A model generated the notes under the pieces. That model did no database searches and was not told the origin of the DNA. It worked only from the letters and a program-made list of their open reading frames with translations. Positions 27,515 through 35,411 of a DNA stretch of 64,000 nucleotides are shown one piece after another. Each line of letters opens with the position of its first letter. Position 1 is the stretch's first letter. The position numbers were made by a program, and so were the translations under genes. This DNA is from Cellvibrionaceae bacterium (GTDB lineage: Bacteria > Pseudomonadota > Gammaproteobacteria > Pseudomonadales > Cellvibrionaceae), in contig PANW01000042.1 of assembly GCA_002707785.1 (NCBI GenBank), forward strand, positions 153,184-217,183, given 5' to 3'.

Positions 27515-27838
27515 TTAGCTTTCCTTAATATCCAAATAGCCTCTTTGAATCGCCACCTCGATGGACTGAGCACCTTCAGCCAGCGCTTTGAATCGTCGCT
27601 GTAATTGTTCTAACTCGACAATTTCGGCCTCGCTCGGCAGCTGGTGATCCGCCTCGTGGGCCAGAGCTATATCATATAAGCGCTTTAAGTAGACCGCTCG
27701 AGCTTGAGCGACAACGGACACCACAGGCTTTAACTCATCAATAGAGAGCTGGTGAATGTAGGGATTAATAACTTCCCGATTGGTTTCCCGCATTAGCTGT
27801 TCAAATCGTAATAACAAACGATTAATATCCGCATCCAT
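27515..27838 (-). CDS. conserved hypothetical helical protein
   Basis: A 107-residue charged, mostly helical protein with no cysteine and no domain I recognise (MDADINRLLLRFEQL, PYIHQLSIDELKPVVSVVAQARAVYLKRL). The ATG at 27838 has GAGG 9 bases upstream; the track start is a TTG further out. It is divergent from the Ppx/GppA phosphatase gene with about 70 bases between. Function unknown. Confidence 0.65.
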   Translation of the reverse strand: MDADINRLLLRFEQLMRETNREVINPYIHQLSIDELKPVVSVVAQARAVYLKRLYDIALAHEADHQLPSEAEIVELEQLQRRFKALAEGAQSIEVAIQRGYLDIKES

Positions 27839-27908
27839 TTCCCGTATCCTCGAAACGTTATCCAATTTGTTATCTTCCGCCGCCGAGCTAAAAACGAAAG
27901 TTCCAAAT

Positions 27909-28838
27909 ATGAGTGTAGATCAAGTGCCCCGCCTCGCCTCTCTGGACCTAGGGTCTAACAGCTTCCACCTATTGATCTGTGAATGGCGAGCGGGTCAGCT
28001 AGTAGAACTTATCCGCCACAAAGATTTAGTGCAACTGGCACGATCCATTAACCAAGAGGGTGAACTGGATAAACAAGCTATAGAACGGGCACTCAGATCA
28101 CTCCAACGCTGTCGCAATCTACTGGATCAATATTCACTTGACCACTTCCGCGCTGTAGGCACCCAGATTTTGCGCCAGTGCAAGGAGCCCGATGTTTTTA
28201 TTGCATCAGCAGAAGAGATTGTAGGCACCTCAATTGACATCATATCGGGGGACGAAGAAGCCCGACTGGTGTTTCGAGGTGTCGCCAATGGCTTCGCGGT
28301 TAAAACCTCGATGCTAGTATTAGACATCGGTGGTGCGAGCACAGAGATTATCATTGGCTGCGCTCCTGAAATCACATTCAAAACCAGCCTAACACTCGGG
28401 TGTGTAACACTGGCCAACGAGTGTTTTCAGTCAAAAAGTCAGGTATCTGCCACATCGCTACAGAGAGCTAGACAGCAGGCACTGTCAACATTTACAGAAA
28501 TTGCAACGACACAGCAACAGATTATCCCTTCCATAGCGGTGGGCGCTTCCGGCACTTTGCGCGTACTTCTAGATATCATCGAACCCACCCGCTCGACGAG
28601 CAGCATCGAACGAAGACAGCTCGAAACCTTATTCCAGAATATCGCCAGTAGCGGCAGAATGAACGAGGCGATTGATGAAAGCTTGCGCTGGGATGTGCTG
28701 CCCGCAGGTATAGTGATTCTGTGCGCCTTCTTTGAAGCTTTTAGTCTGGAGCACATACAAGTCTCTCCCCACAGCATCAAAGAAGGTATGATGCTTGACT
28801 GGATTAACAACAACCAAGAACTCACCCCATCTCAATAA
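27909..28838 (+). CDS. Ppx/GppA family phosphatase
   Basis: A 309-residue member of the exopolyphosphatase / guanosine pentaphosphate phosphatase family. The actin-like ATPase motifs are LASLDLGSNSFHLLICEW (phosphate 1), ISGDEEARLVFRGV, and MLVLDIGGASTEIIIG (phosphate 2). It has only the catalytic core and lacks the C-terminal HD-like domain of the 500-residue E. coli enzymes. Polyphosphate or pppGpp would be the substrate; these cannot be told apart here. The start is the ATG at 27909 (MSVDQ), not the long ORF start at 27780. Confidence 0.9.
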   Translation: MSVDQVPRLASLDLGSNSFHLLICEWRAGQLVELIRHKDLVQLARSINQEGELDKQAIERALRSLQRCRNLLDQYSLDHFRAVGTQILRQCKEPDVFIASAEEIVGTSIDIISGDEEARLVFRGVANGFAVKTSMLVLDIGGASTEIIIGCAPEITFKTSLTLGCVTLANECFQSKSQVSATSLQRARQQALSTFTEIATTQQQIIPSIAVGASGTLRVLLDIIEPTRSTSSIERRQLETLFQNIASSGRMNEAIDESLRWDVLPAGIVILCAFFEAFSLEHIQVSPHSIKEGMMLDWINNNQELTPSQ

Positions 28839-28848
28839 CGGAAGCGCT

Positions 28849-29325
28849 ATGAGCGGACTATTCGCCGAAGAAGATCAAAATACGCACTATTTTTCTCGCT
28901 CAGATCGAGAAGAACTACTCGGCACCTTTAACGATCTAAGCTTCGAGCTCGACGATCACACGTGGCCCACCGCAGAGCACTACTATCAGGCGATGAAGTT
29001 CGATAACGCCGACACTCAAGCCAAAATTAGAGACTGTACGACACCTGAAAAGGCCAGGAAAATGGGGCGCTCACGATTCCGAAAACGTCGTGCGGACTGG
29101 AAAAAGCTAAAAACCACATTCATGACCAGGGCTATCTACACTCGAGCAAAAACCCACCCCTCAATTGCCAAGGCACTAGAGCAAAGCAAAGACCAGCGGC
29201 TGGTAGAAAACAGTAATTATGACTACTTCTGGGGCTGCGGACGCGATCGACGTGGCAGCAACCACTATGGCCGTGTGCTCATGAATGTCAGGGAAAAGCT
29301 GCGCGACGAAAATGGTCGAGACTAG
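28849..29325 (+). CDS. NADAR family protein (YbiA-like N-glycosidase)
   Basis: A 158-residue NADAR-fold protein. Motifs: FNDLSFELDDHTWPTAEHYYQAMKF (N-terminal part with the Glu-His pair), ARKMGRSRFRKRRADW, and YDYFWGCGRDRRGSNHYGRVLM near the C-terminus. Known members cleave N-glycosidic bonds of riboflavin-pathway intermediates (YbiA) or remove ADP-ribose from guanine in DNA. No DarT-like ADP-ribosyltransferase lies nearby, so a housekeeping YbiA-like role is more likely. The start is the ATG at 28849, 11 bases after the ppx stop. Confidence 0.88.
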   Translation: MSGLFAEEDQNTHYFSRSDREELLGTFNDLSFELDDHTWPTAEHYYQAMKFDNADTQAKIRDCTTPEKARKMGRSRFRKRRADWKKLKTTFMTRAIYTRAKTHPSIAKALEQSKDQRLVENSNYDYFWGCGRDRRGSNHYGRVLMNVREKLRDENGRD

Positions 29326-29392
29326 CTCCCTTCAAGATTACGCCTCTCCCGTGACTTCTTATCTATACTAAGAATTATTGAGGAGAGGTATT

Positions 29393-29689
29393 ATGCCGAC
29401 GATAACGTTTCGCTTTACCACCGAGTGTGAGCTCACCTTTGAAGGCGACTCCTACGAGGAGAGCTACTTACGCTTCAAAGATGTCTGCCAACAACAAACC
29501 CCAATTATCGATAAGCCCTTCATCAAGATTTACCCCCCCGAAAACGGACAGGTCCTGTTTGAAGTCGATGAGCAAAACACCTTCAGCGACATGGGCATGA
29601 TGAAAGGCGACTTCAAACAAGACATTTTGGCAAATTTACCCCAAAACTGGGTAACACGAATCGAATCTCACGCACGATGGCGAATATAG
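29393..29689 (+). CDS. small hypothetical protein
   Basis: A 98-residue acidic protein, MPTITFRFTTECELTFEGDSYEESYLRF, with a beta-rich start and the end LPQNWVTRIESHARWRI. No domain recognised. The ATG at 29393 follows a near-ideal GAGGAGAGG ribosome binding site, which supports real translation; the TTG at 29378 is part of that site. Function unknown. Confidence 0.65.
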   Translation: MPTITFRFTTECELTFEGDSYEESYLRFKDVCQQQTPIIDKPFIKIYPPENGQVLFEVDEQNTFSDMGMMKGDFKQDILANLPQNWVTRIESHARWRI

Positions 29690-29904
29690 AGCTATAACGG
29701 GACTCTCATTTAATAACTCTTTTCGCAAAATTCTGATCTTGCTCCAACTTTCTGATCTTGATAAAAAACGATTTAGATGCCATATTAAGCGCCATCCGTG
29801 GGGCTGAAAACAAGCTTCAGCAATCAATTGGCGCTCCCCCGAGACCTCTGAACGGATTCTAGCCGCTGGGCGTGGCTTCACAATGTTCTCAAGAGGTACA
29901 GCAG

Positions 29905-30912
29905 GTGAATCAGAGTTGGCGATACGGCGCATGGATCTTCGCGATGCCGTCTTGTGCACTAGCTGCGCCTGAAATAGCGATTAGTATTGACTCCCCTCTC
30001 GCCCTATCGCTATTAGTGGTGTTCTTCTTTACTTGTGTGCAATTTTGGCTGCATCAAGATGCTCACAAACGACCTTTCTCCAGCCGCATATTGATAAGCA
30101 TGAGCGCAGGAGCTCTAAGTGCTTGGGTAGTGTGCGAGAAGTTGAATCTTAGCCAAGCTGCAGAACTAGTCGCGCTCGCGATTCTACTCTGCGCAACGTT
30201 GGCCACGATCAGTCACATTGCTCGATTGGCAAGTTTTGAAGGTCTGCGCAGCCTATTGTTAAAAGAAGTCGCCCAAAAGACGATTACACTGGAAGAAAAA
30301 AACCTCGAACTCAAAAGCACCCAAAGACAGCTTAGAATCGCCAATATAGAGCTCAAAGCCCTATCGTTTACCGATGCGCTCACCGGTGCCTACAATCGAC
30401 TCTACTTTGATCGGCAATTTCTGGTTGAGTGGCAACGAGCCCGAAGGGAGCAAGAGCCCCTATCTATGATATTGGTTGACATTGACCACTTCAAAGAACT
30501 CAACGATCAACACGGTCACCTCGTCGGTGATCAAGCACTAAAGTTTGTCACTGAACTGTTAAAACGCGGCTTTCAGCGGGGTAACGATATCGCCTGTCGC
30601 TATGGCGGTGAAGAATTTGTCATTCTATTACCGAATACGCCGCCCACTCAGGCGATCAAACGTGCAGAAGAGGTACGCAAGCAAATTGAAACAACTGCAT
30701 TCGAACAAGAGGGCTTGAAGCTGTCTGTCACCGCCAGCTTTGGTATTGGCGGGATTGTGCCACAACCCCATCATGAACCTTTAGGCTTGCTCCACGCCAC
30801 TGATCAGGCGCTTTACTACGTCAAGCGCAATGGCCGCAATGGATGCCGTCTCGCAACCGCCTTGGATTCCGAGCCGACAAATCACCGCGAAGAATCAAAC
30901 GTTATCGGATAG
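29905..30912 (+). CDS. membrane-bound diguanylate cyclase (GGDEF)
   Basis: About 335 residues. Three or four membrane segments in the first 110 residues are followed by a coiled-coil (EVAQKTITLEEKNLELKSTQRQLRIANIELKAL) and a GGDEF domain with active site YGGEEF. An inhibitory I-site RGND sits five residues before GGEEF, so product inhibition by c-di-GMP should be intact. Other marks are LTGAYNRLYFD, VDIDHFKELND and GVDIT-like SFGIGGI. I favour the GTG at 29905 with AGAGG 8 bases upstream; the track starts at 29872 (GTG). The end overlaps the convergent XRE gene by 18 bases. Confidence 0.9.
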   Translation: MNQSWRYGAWIFAMPSCALAAPEIAISIDSPLALSLLVVFFFTCVQFWLHQDAHKRPFSSRILISMSAGALSAWVVCEKLNLSQAAELVALAILLCATLATISHIARLASFEGLRSLLLKEVAQKTITLEEKNLELKSTQRQLRIANIELKALSFTDALTGAYNRLYFDRQFLVEWQRARREQEPLSMILVDIDHFKELNDQHGHLVGDQALKFVTELLKRGFQRGNDIACRYGGEEFVILLPNTPPTQAIKRAEEVRKQIETTAFEQEGLKLSVTASFGIGGIVPQPHHEPLGLLHATDQALYYVKRNGRNGCRLATALDSEPTNHREESNVIG

Positions 30913-31362
30913 TTCGTTCACATCCACATCCAACGCCCTAGCGATATTTCGTAAAATGGGCTCACTGGGTACCCGCTCACCGCTTTCGAACTGCTGCAAA
31001 TAGGCTGGACTGATCCCGATCTCACGCGCAACCATGGCCACGTCTAGGCCCTTGCTTTCTCGCACTTGCTTGGTCCTCACACCGGAGAAGCCGCCGGAAG
31101 ATGCGACTTCGCTGACATTACTGAGCTGCTCCATCAAATTCGATCGAAGCGCCTGACGATCTTTGTCCGTCAGAGATTCTGCGGCCTGCTCATCACTAGC
31201 AGTCGCTTGCGGTGCGGTATCTCTTGCTGCAGATACTGGACTTCCGGTCGACCCACCTAAGGCGCGTGCCTGCTCCGCCAACTCTAACAAAGCCTCGTAC
31301 TCGGCGTATGGTAAAACCGCCCATTCAGGACGCCCCTCTTTCATTATGACTTGCACGCTCAC
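30895..31362 (-). CDS. XRE-family helix-turn-helix regulator
   Basis: A 155-residue protein. The N-terminal 35 residues (QVIMKEGRPEWAVLPYAEYEALLELAEQ) resemble the start of antitoxin-like regulators; a Ser/Ala-rich linker follows; the C-terminal HTH_3 domain is VRESKGLDVAMVAREIGISPAYLQQFESGERVPSEPILRNIARAL. The GTG at 31362 has GAGG 8 bases upstream and fits family starts; the track form (31563) runs across the divergent promoter region. No toxin gene is next to it, so it is probably a regulator of unknown targets, perhaps of the J-protein gene with which it is divergent. Confidence 0.8.
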   Translation of the reverse strand: MSVQVIMKEGRPEWAVLPYAEYEALLELAEQARALGGSTGSPVSAARDTAPQATASDEQAAESLTDKDRQALRSNLMEQLSNVSEVASSGGFSGVRTKQVRESKGLDVAMVAREIGISPAYLQQFESGERVPSEPILRNIARALDVDVNELSDNV

Positions 31363-31483
31363 AGCCCAAACCTCGATATTCATCAAAAAAGCGTTATGAT
31401 ACACCGAAGCCGGAGCCGGAGCGCGCTCTGAATAACGAGAACTCCAATAAATACATCGGACTAACACCCTAGAGGCTAGATTT

Positions 31484-32176
31484 TTGCACCGCTTACTGAT
31501 TTTAATTGCGATAGGATGGGGACTGTGGGCCCTATCTAAACACCTAAAACAACAGTCACCCAAAGAGCGCAGCCGCCTGCTCTGGAAATACGCTGTCTAT
31601 GGCTTAGTGTTGGCCATCATTGCCTTAGCCATAACCGGAAAACTCCATCCGCTGGGGGCGGTCATCGCCGCTTTAATACCCTTTGTAAAAAGCTTGGCCG
31701 GGCTAGCCCTGCGCTTCTTTCCTGTGCTGAAATGGCTTAAACAACAGCCCTTTGCCAACCCCGTGATGACCACTCGATACTTGAGGGTAGTAGTAGACCA
31801 AAACCTAGGAAAGATGAGCGGAGAGGTATTAGCTGGAGAACATCAAGGCAAACCTTTGGCGCAATTGAGCCAAGATGAGCTCAACCAGCTTCTGACTTTT
31901 TACCGAAAACAGGATCCGGAATCGGCACAATTGCTGTCAGCCTACATGAGGCAGCGTTTTCAAGAACACTCTCAGGAACAGCAAACACACACCAGTAATG
32001 GGGATATGAGTGAGAGTGAAGCCCTACAAGTTCTTGGACTCAACAAAGGCGCCAACCACAAAGACATTGTTGCCGCCCATCGAAAACTGATCCAAAAGCT
32101 ACACCCTGATCGCGGCGGCAATGACTATCTAGCAGCCAAAATCAATCAGGCAAAAGACTGCTTACTGAAAACATGA
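31484..32176 (+). CDS. membrane protein with C-terminal J domain
   Basis: A 230-residue protein with two or three membrane segments in the first 90 residues, a linker, and a J domain at the C-terminus (residues 172-230: EALQVLGLNKGANHKDIVAAHRKLIQKLHPDRGGNDYLAAKINQAKDCLL) with the essential HPD. The order (membrane part, then J domain) is that of TIM14/DjlA-like co-chaperones that recruit DnaK to a membrane. The start is TTG with AGAGG upstream. Its last 31 bases overlap convergent cmoM. Confidence 0.85.
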   Translation: MHRLLILIAIGWGLWALSKHLKQQSPKERSRLLWKYAVYGLVLAIIALAITGKLHPLGAVIAALIPFVKSLAGLALRFFPVLKWLKQQPFANPVMTTRYLRVVVDQNLGKMSGEVLAGEHQGKPLAQLSQDELNQLLTFYRKQDPESAQLLSAYMRQRFQEHSQEQQTHTSNGDMSESEALQVLGLNKGANHKDIVAAHRKLIQKLHPDRGGNDYLAAKINQAKDCLLKT

Positions 32177-33039
32177 ATGTAGCGACCCAACGAGCGCCAA
32201 GGTTCTTGCTGAGAAAAACGCAACTCCAACTCCAGCTGCTTTTCGGGCTCTAGTACTCGTTGGTCAGGCTCAAGAATGTAATCGTGAAAGCAACGAATAC
32301 CACTCTCTGCCAACAACTCTAAAGGCAGTTTCGCAAGCCATTGATGAACATCTTCGGGTTGCCGAGGAAAGGTCGGCGTGAGACTGCCGCGATAACCTTG
32401 GTAATCTTCGTCCAATATTTTTTGAAAGTTGGCTCGCAGCAAATTTTTCATTTTGATGCCGTTGACATTGTAGTAGGTGAGCGACAGATGGCCGTCATTT
32501 TTCAGACTACTCACCAGCCGCTCTAACAACAACTGCGGCTCAACGACCCACTCTACTACCGCATGGCACAAAATCAAATCAAAAGACTGTGGATGTTCAG
32601 CGCAAAAATCTTGAATGGATTCCAGATGAAATGTCATGCGGTCTTCAACCTGCAGCTGCGCCGCATTATCTCTTGCCAGCGACAACATTTCCGATGAGAT
32701 ATCACACACGGTCACCTGATGGCCTTGTTCTGCGAGTAAACAACTGAACTGTGCCTGCCCTCCGCCAGCATCTAGAATTTTAAGAGGCTTGCATGCGGAG
32801 AAGTCTCCACCATGGAGGTCAACTGCCCCATCAAAATTAAACGCTTCTGGCAACCACTGCTGTAAATCTCGCTGCAGCACCGCCAAACGAATATCCCCTT
32901 TGAGACGATCATACACGTTGCGCTTAAAGCGATGCGCGAGATCATCGAAGTTGCGATCCCCCTCCTTTCCATTTGGAATGCTACTGCGCTTGGGTAAGTT
33001 TTTGGGTTTGGGCAATATTGGAAAACGACGTATACTCAT
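32146..33039 (-). CDS. cmoM: tRNA 5-carboxymethoxyuridine methyltransferase CmoM
   Basis: A 297-residue class I SAM methyltransferase. The CmoM start DRNFDDLAHRFKRNVYDRLKGDIRLAVLQRDL is clear, then the SAM motif ILDAGGGQAQFSCLLAEQGHQVTVCDIS and LILCHAVVEWV, YYNVNGIKMKNLL. It would methylate cmo5U at tRNA position 34. It is about 27 residues longer at the N-terminus than E. coli CmoM and has no strong SD, so the start is uncertain. A MazG-like gene lies 21 bases upstream on the same strand. Confidence 0.9.
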   Translation of the reverse strand: MSIRRFPILPKPKNLPKRSSIPNGKEGDRNFDDLAHRFKRNVYDRLKGDIRLAVLQRDLQQWLPEAFNFDGAVDLHGGDFSACKPLKILDAGGGQAQFSCLLAEQGHQVTVCDISSEMLSLARDNAAQLQVEDRMTFHLESIQDFCAEHPQSFDLILCHAVVEWVVEPQLLLERLVSSLKNDGHLSLTYYNVNGIKMKNLLRANFQKILDEDYQGYRGSLTPTFPRQPEDVHQWLAKLPLELLAESGIRCFHDYILEPDQRVLEPEKQLELELRFSQQEPWRSLGRYIHVFSKQSFA

Positions 33040-33060
33040 GAAGCTGCACAGCTACTCGGC

Positions 33061-33351
33061 TTAATTTGATCCTAATAACTTAAAACGGCGGCGATTATAG
33101 AGTTGTTTGTCAGCGACCGCCTTGGCCATATCGATGGACAAACTATCCGATAAGGCCAGCAAGTACATTTGCACATCCGCCAGCTCTGCCGCCACCATCT
33201 CCTTACAATGATCTTTTTCACTCATTGTCTGCATGAGCTCTCCCACCTCGACTGCTAGTGCTTGCACCAAATTCTCCGAGCTATGGTAATGACTCCACCC
33301 CTGTGACCGAGCTACACGGTTAAACTCCAATAATATGTGTTGTTCATCCAT
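33061..33351 (-). CDS. MazG-like nucleotide pyrophosphohydrolase
   Basis: A 96-residue all-helical protein with the metal-binding pattern of the MazG/dCTPase family: VEVGELMQ and AELADVQMYLL (ExxE ... ExxD). Single-domain members hydrolyse dCTP or other (d)NTPs to monophosphates as house-cleaning enzymes. It is 21 bases upstream of cmoM. Confidence 0.85.
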   Translation of the reverse strand: MDEQHILLEFNRVARSQGWSHYHSSENLVQALAVEVGELMQTMSEKDHCKEMVAAELADVQMYLLALSDSLSIDMAKAVADKQLYNRRRFKLLGSN

Positions 33352-33522
33352 TGCTCACCTTTCCCGTCAACAAGAATATCGAAACAAGAGTTACAACTGC
33401 TACCCTTTACATTTGTAGAAGGTGCCCCTCTGATTGACACCTGATATATTGTGCACCTTGGTCATAGAGTTTTGAACACCGTCACACCCAACACATAGAT
33501 TACGAAGGTACCGCTCAGCATC

Positions 33523-33864
33523 ATGCCATCCGCTCGCAATCAACCTGAAGGCGACTCACATATTAGCGCAGACAAGAGCTGGGTGGTCTATATCATTATC
33601 AGCAGCGATGACAAACTCTACACAGGAATCAGCAACAATCCCGCCAAGCGCTGGCACGCCCACAATCACACCAAACAAGCGGCAAAATTTTTCAGAGGTC
33701 GAACCCCCAAGACGCTTGCCTATCTCGAGCGGGGCCACAACCGCTCTAGCGCCAGCCAGCGCGAAGCACAAATCAAAAAACTCTCTCGCCAGAAAAAACT
33801 ACAGCTGCTCGACTCTCAGTCTGAACTGGACTGGCATCTGGAGCTGGGCCTATCCCAATCTTGA
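33523..33864 (+). CDS. GIY-YIG nuclease superfamily protein
   Basis: A 113-residue protein consisting of a UPF0213-type GIY-YIG domain: VVYIIISSDDKLYTGISNNPAKRWHAHNH (VYI ... YTG in place of GIY ... YIG, with the catalytic Arg) and QREAQIKKLSRQKK with the metal-binding Glu. The substrate is unknown for this short group. The end overlaps the end of the broken DUF599 gene by 49 bases. Confidence 0.87.
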   Translation: MPSARNQPEGDSHISADKSWVVYIIISSDDKLYTGISNNPAKRWHAHNHTKQAAKFFRGRTPKTLAYLERGHNRSSASQREAQIKKLSRQKKLQLLDSQSELDWHLELGLSQS

Positions 33865-34581
33865 TCCACCGACAACAAGGCAACTAATGTGCTCGAATGG
33901 AATTCTCGACGATACAAAATGGCCACCACCAAACCCACACTGAGCACGAACAACACCGGGTGCACAAACCAAGCCAATAACGCCATGGCAAAGTAGTAAG
34001 CCCGCAAACCGAAATTATAACTGTGAGCCGCTTGGTCAAGCACCTTACCGCTGTGGCGCGCATACAATTGCTGTTGCTCTAAGCTTAAATCACCGAACTT
34101 GGCCACGGGTGTCGCGCCGACGATGACACTGCAGAATCCAAACTGGCGCAGCGACCAGGTAAACGTAAAAAACGCATACACAAAAACACAGGCCAGCACC
34201 AACAGCTTCAACTGTGAATCCGAAGCATTAGCTTCCAACACCAGCGGTATTTCATGAAGCAGCTGATTTATTTCCCCCGGCTGAAGCGATCACCGTCAAA
34301 AGACCGGCCAAAATCAAAATACTGGTAGATGCCATAAACGACACATTGCGTTCTAGATTGGCAATAATCGACGCATCGCTCACTCGATTGTCGCGATGCA
34401 ACAACTGCTGCATCCAATCCATACGCAAGCGATGCATGACAGAAGCAATACACTCGGTCTTTTTCGCCATATGACGAGCAAACCGACTGTAGCCAATCCA
34501 ACACACTAAGAACCACAATATGCAGAAGGTGTTGGTTATATCGGAGTGAGTCATAAAAAACTCATTGACAGTATCTAGCAT
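33816..34581 (-). pseudogene. DUF599 family membrane protein, frameshifted
   Basis: Two adjacent ORFs in different frames make one DUF599 protein. The first (34252-34581) gives the N-terminal 100 residues up to ILILAGLLTVIASAG; the second (33816-34241) gives LLVLACVFVYAFFTFTWSLRQFGFCS to YRREFHSS. In the second frame the text between them reads EINQLLHEIPLVLEA, so the protein continues without loss if one G is removed from a G5 run (C5 at 34274-34278 on the plus strand). The total of 766 bases is 255 codons plus one. The native protein would have four membrane segments and about 254 residues. A real frameshift, a base-calling error and slippage decoding remain possible. Confidence 0.85.
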
Positions 34582-34661
34582 CCGAGACCCGCTTAGCCAT
34601 TATTGGAGTGAACGCGGCTAGTGTATCATGGCGCAGTTGATATTCTTGAGATTCACCCTCG

Positions 34662-35249
34662 ATGCCGCGTAACCTCTGCCCCAGCTGCCAACTGCCATCC
34701 GCTCGCTGCCACTGCGATTGCGTGGTGGAGCAATTCTGCGACATAAAGCTAGTCATCTGGCAGCACCCCACCGAGGCCGATCACCCCAAAAATTCAGTAC
34801 GCCTACTAGCCGCTTGCCTGCCTCAGATTCAAATCATTCGAGCAGAGCAGTTAAGCCTCGAAGCCTTGACCGAACAAACTGGCATTGATGTGGATAGGCT
34901 TGAGCTACTGTTTCCCGACACACAACCTCAAACAAACCCCATTGATGTAATCGCGACAAACCCCGAAGCCTCTACACAACTCTTAGCGATTGATGGTACT
35001 TGGCGCAAAGCCCGTAAACTACTGCATGTGAACCCATGGCTAACGCAACTGCCGAGACGCTCCATCAATAGCCAGAACCGAAGTCGCTACCACATACGCA
35101 AGGCTGAACGCGAAGGACAGCTTTCCACATTAGAGGCTGTCTGCAAGGCCATTGAAGAAATCGAAGGGCATGATCACACCAGCGCGCCTATTCTTAACGC
35201 CTTCGATCAATACCTAACCAAACTGAGCCATCATCAGCCAATCCGCTAG
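34662..35249 (+). CDS. tapT: DTW-domain tRNA-uridine aminocarboxypropyltransferase
   Basis: A 195-residue member of the DTW family (TapT/YfiP in E. coli), which makes acp3U at tRNA position 47 from SAM. The N-terminal zinc-type cysteines are CPSCQLPSARCHC; the core has IWQHPTEADHPKNSVRLL, the DTW-like motif LAIDGTWRKARKLL and RSRYHIRKAEREGQLSTLEAV. It is divergent from the DUF599 pseudogene. Confidence 0.9.
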   Translation: MPRNLCPSCQLPSARCHCDCVVEQFCDIKLVIWQHPTEADHPKNSVRLLAACLPQIQIIRAEQLSLEALTEQTGIDVDRLELLFPDTQPQTNPIDVIATNPEASTQLLAIDGTWRKARKLLHVNPWLTQLPRRSINSQNRSRYHIRKAEREGQLSTLEAVCKAIEEIEGHDHTSAPILNAFDQYLTKLSHHQPIR

Positions 35250-35411
35250 CTGGCGAACATCCTTGGTAGAGCAATAATCCCCGGCTTGGGCCCGCCGGTG
35301 TCGTCTGAGCGGTGAGTGAGTTACACTTAGCACCATTGCATCGCCTCTGAGCCACTGCTAACGCTGGTTCCGCCCATCCCTGATGCCCAAAACTACTATC
35401 GAGGTTTATGA

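Noticed and set aside
28849-29325. NADAR protein as part of a DarT-NADAR phage defence module
   Set aside because: No DarT-like ADP-ribosyltransferase or other defence gene in the neighbourhood.
33523-33864. GIY-YIG protein as a homing endonuclease or mobile element
   Set aside because: It is a short UPF0213-type domain alone, with no intron or intein context and no repeats around it.
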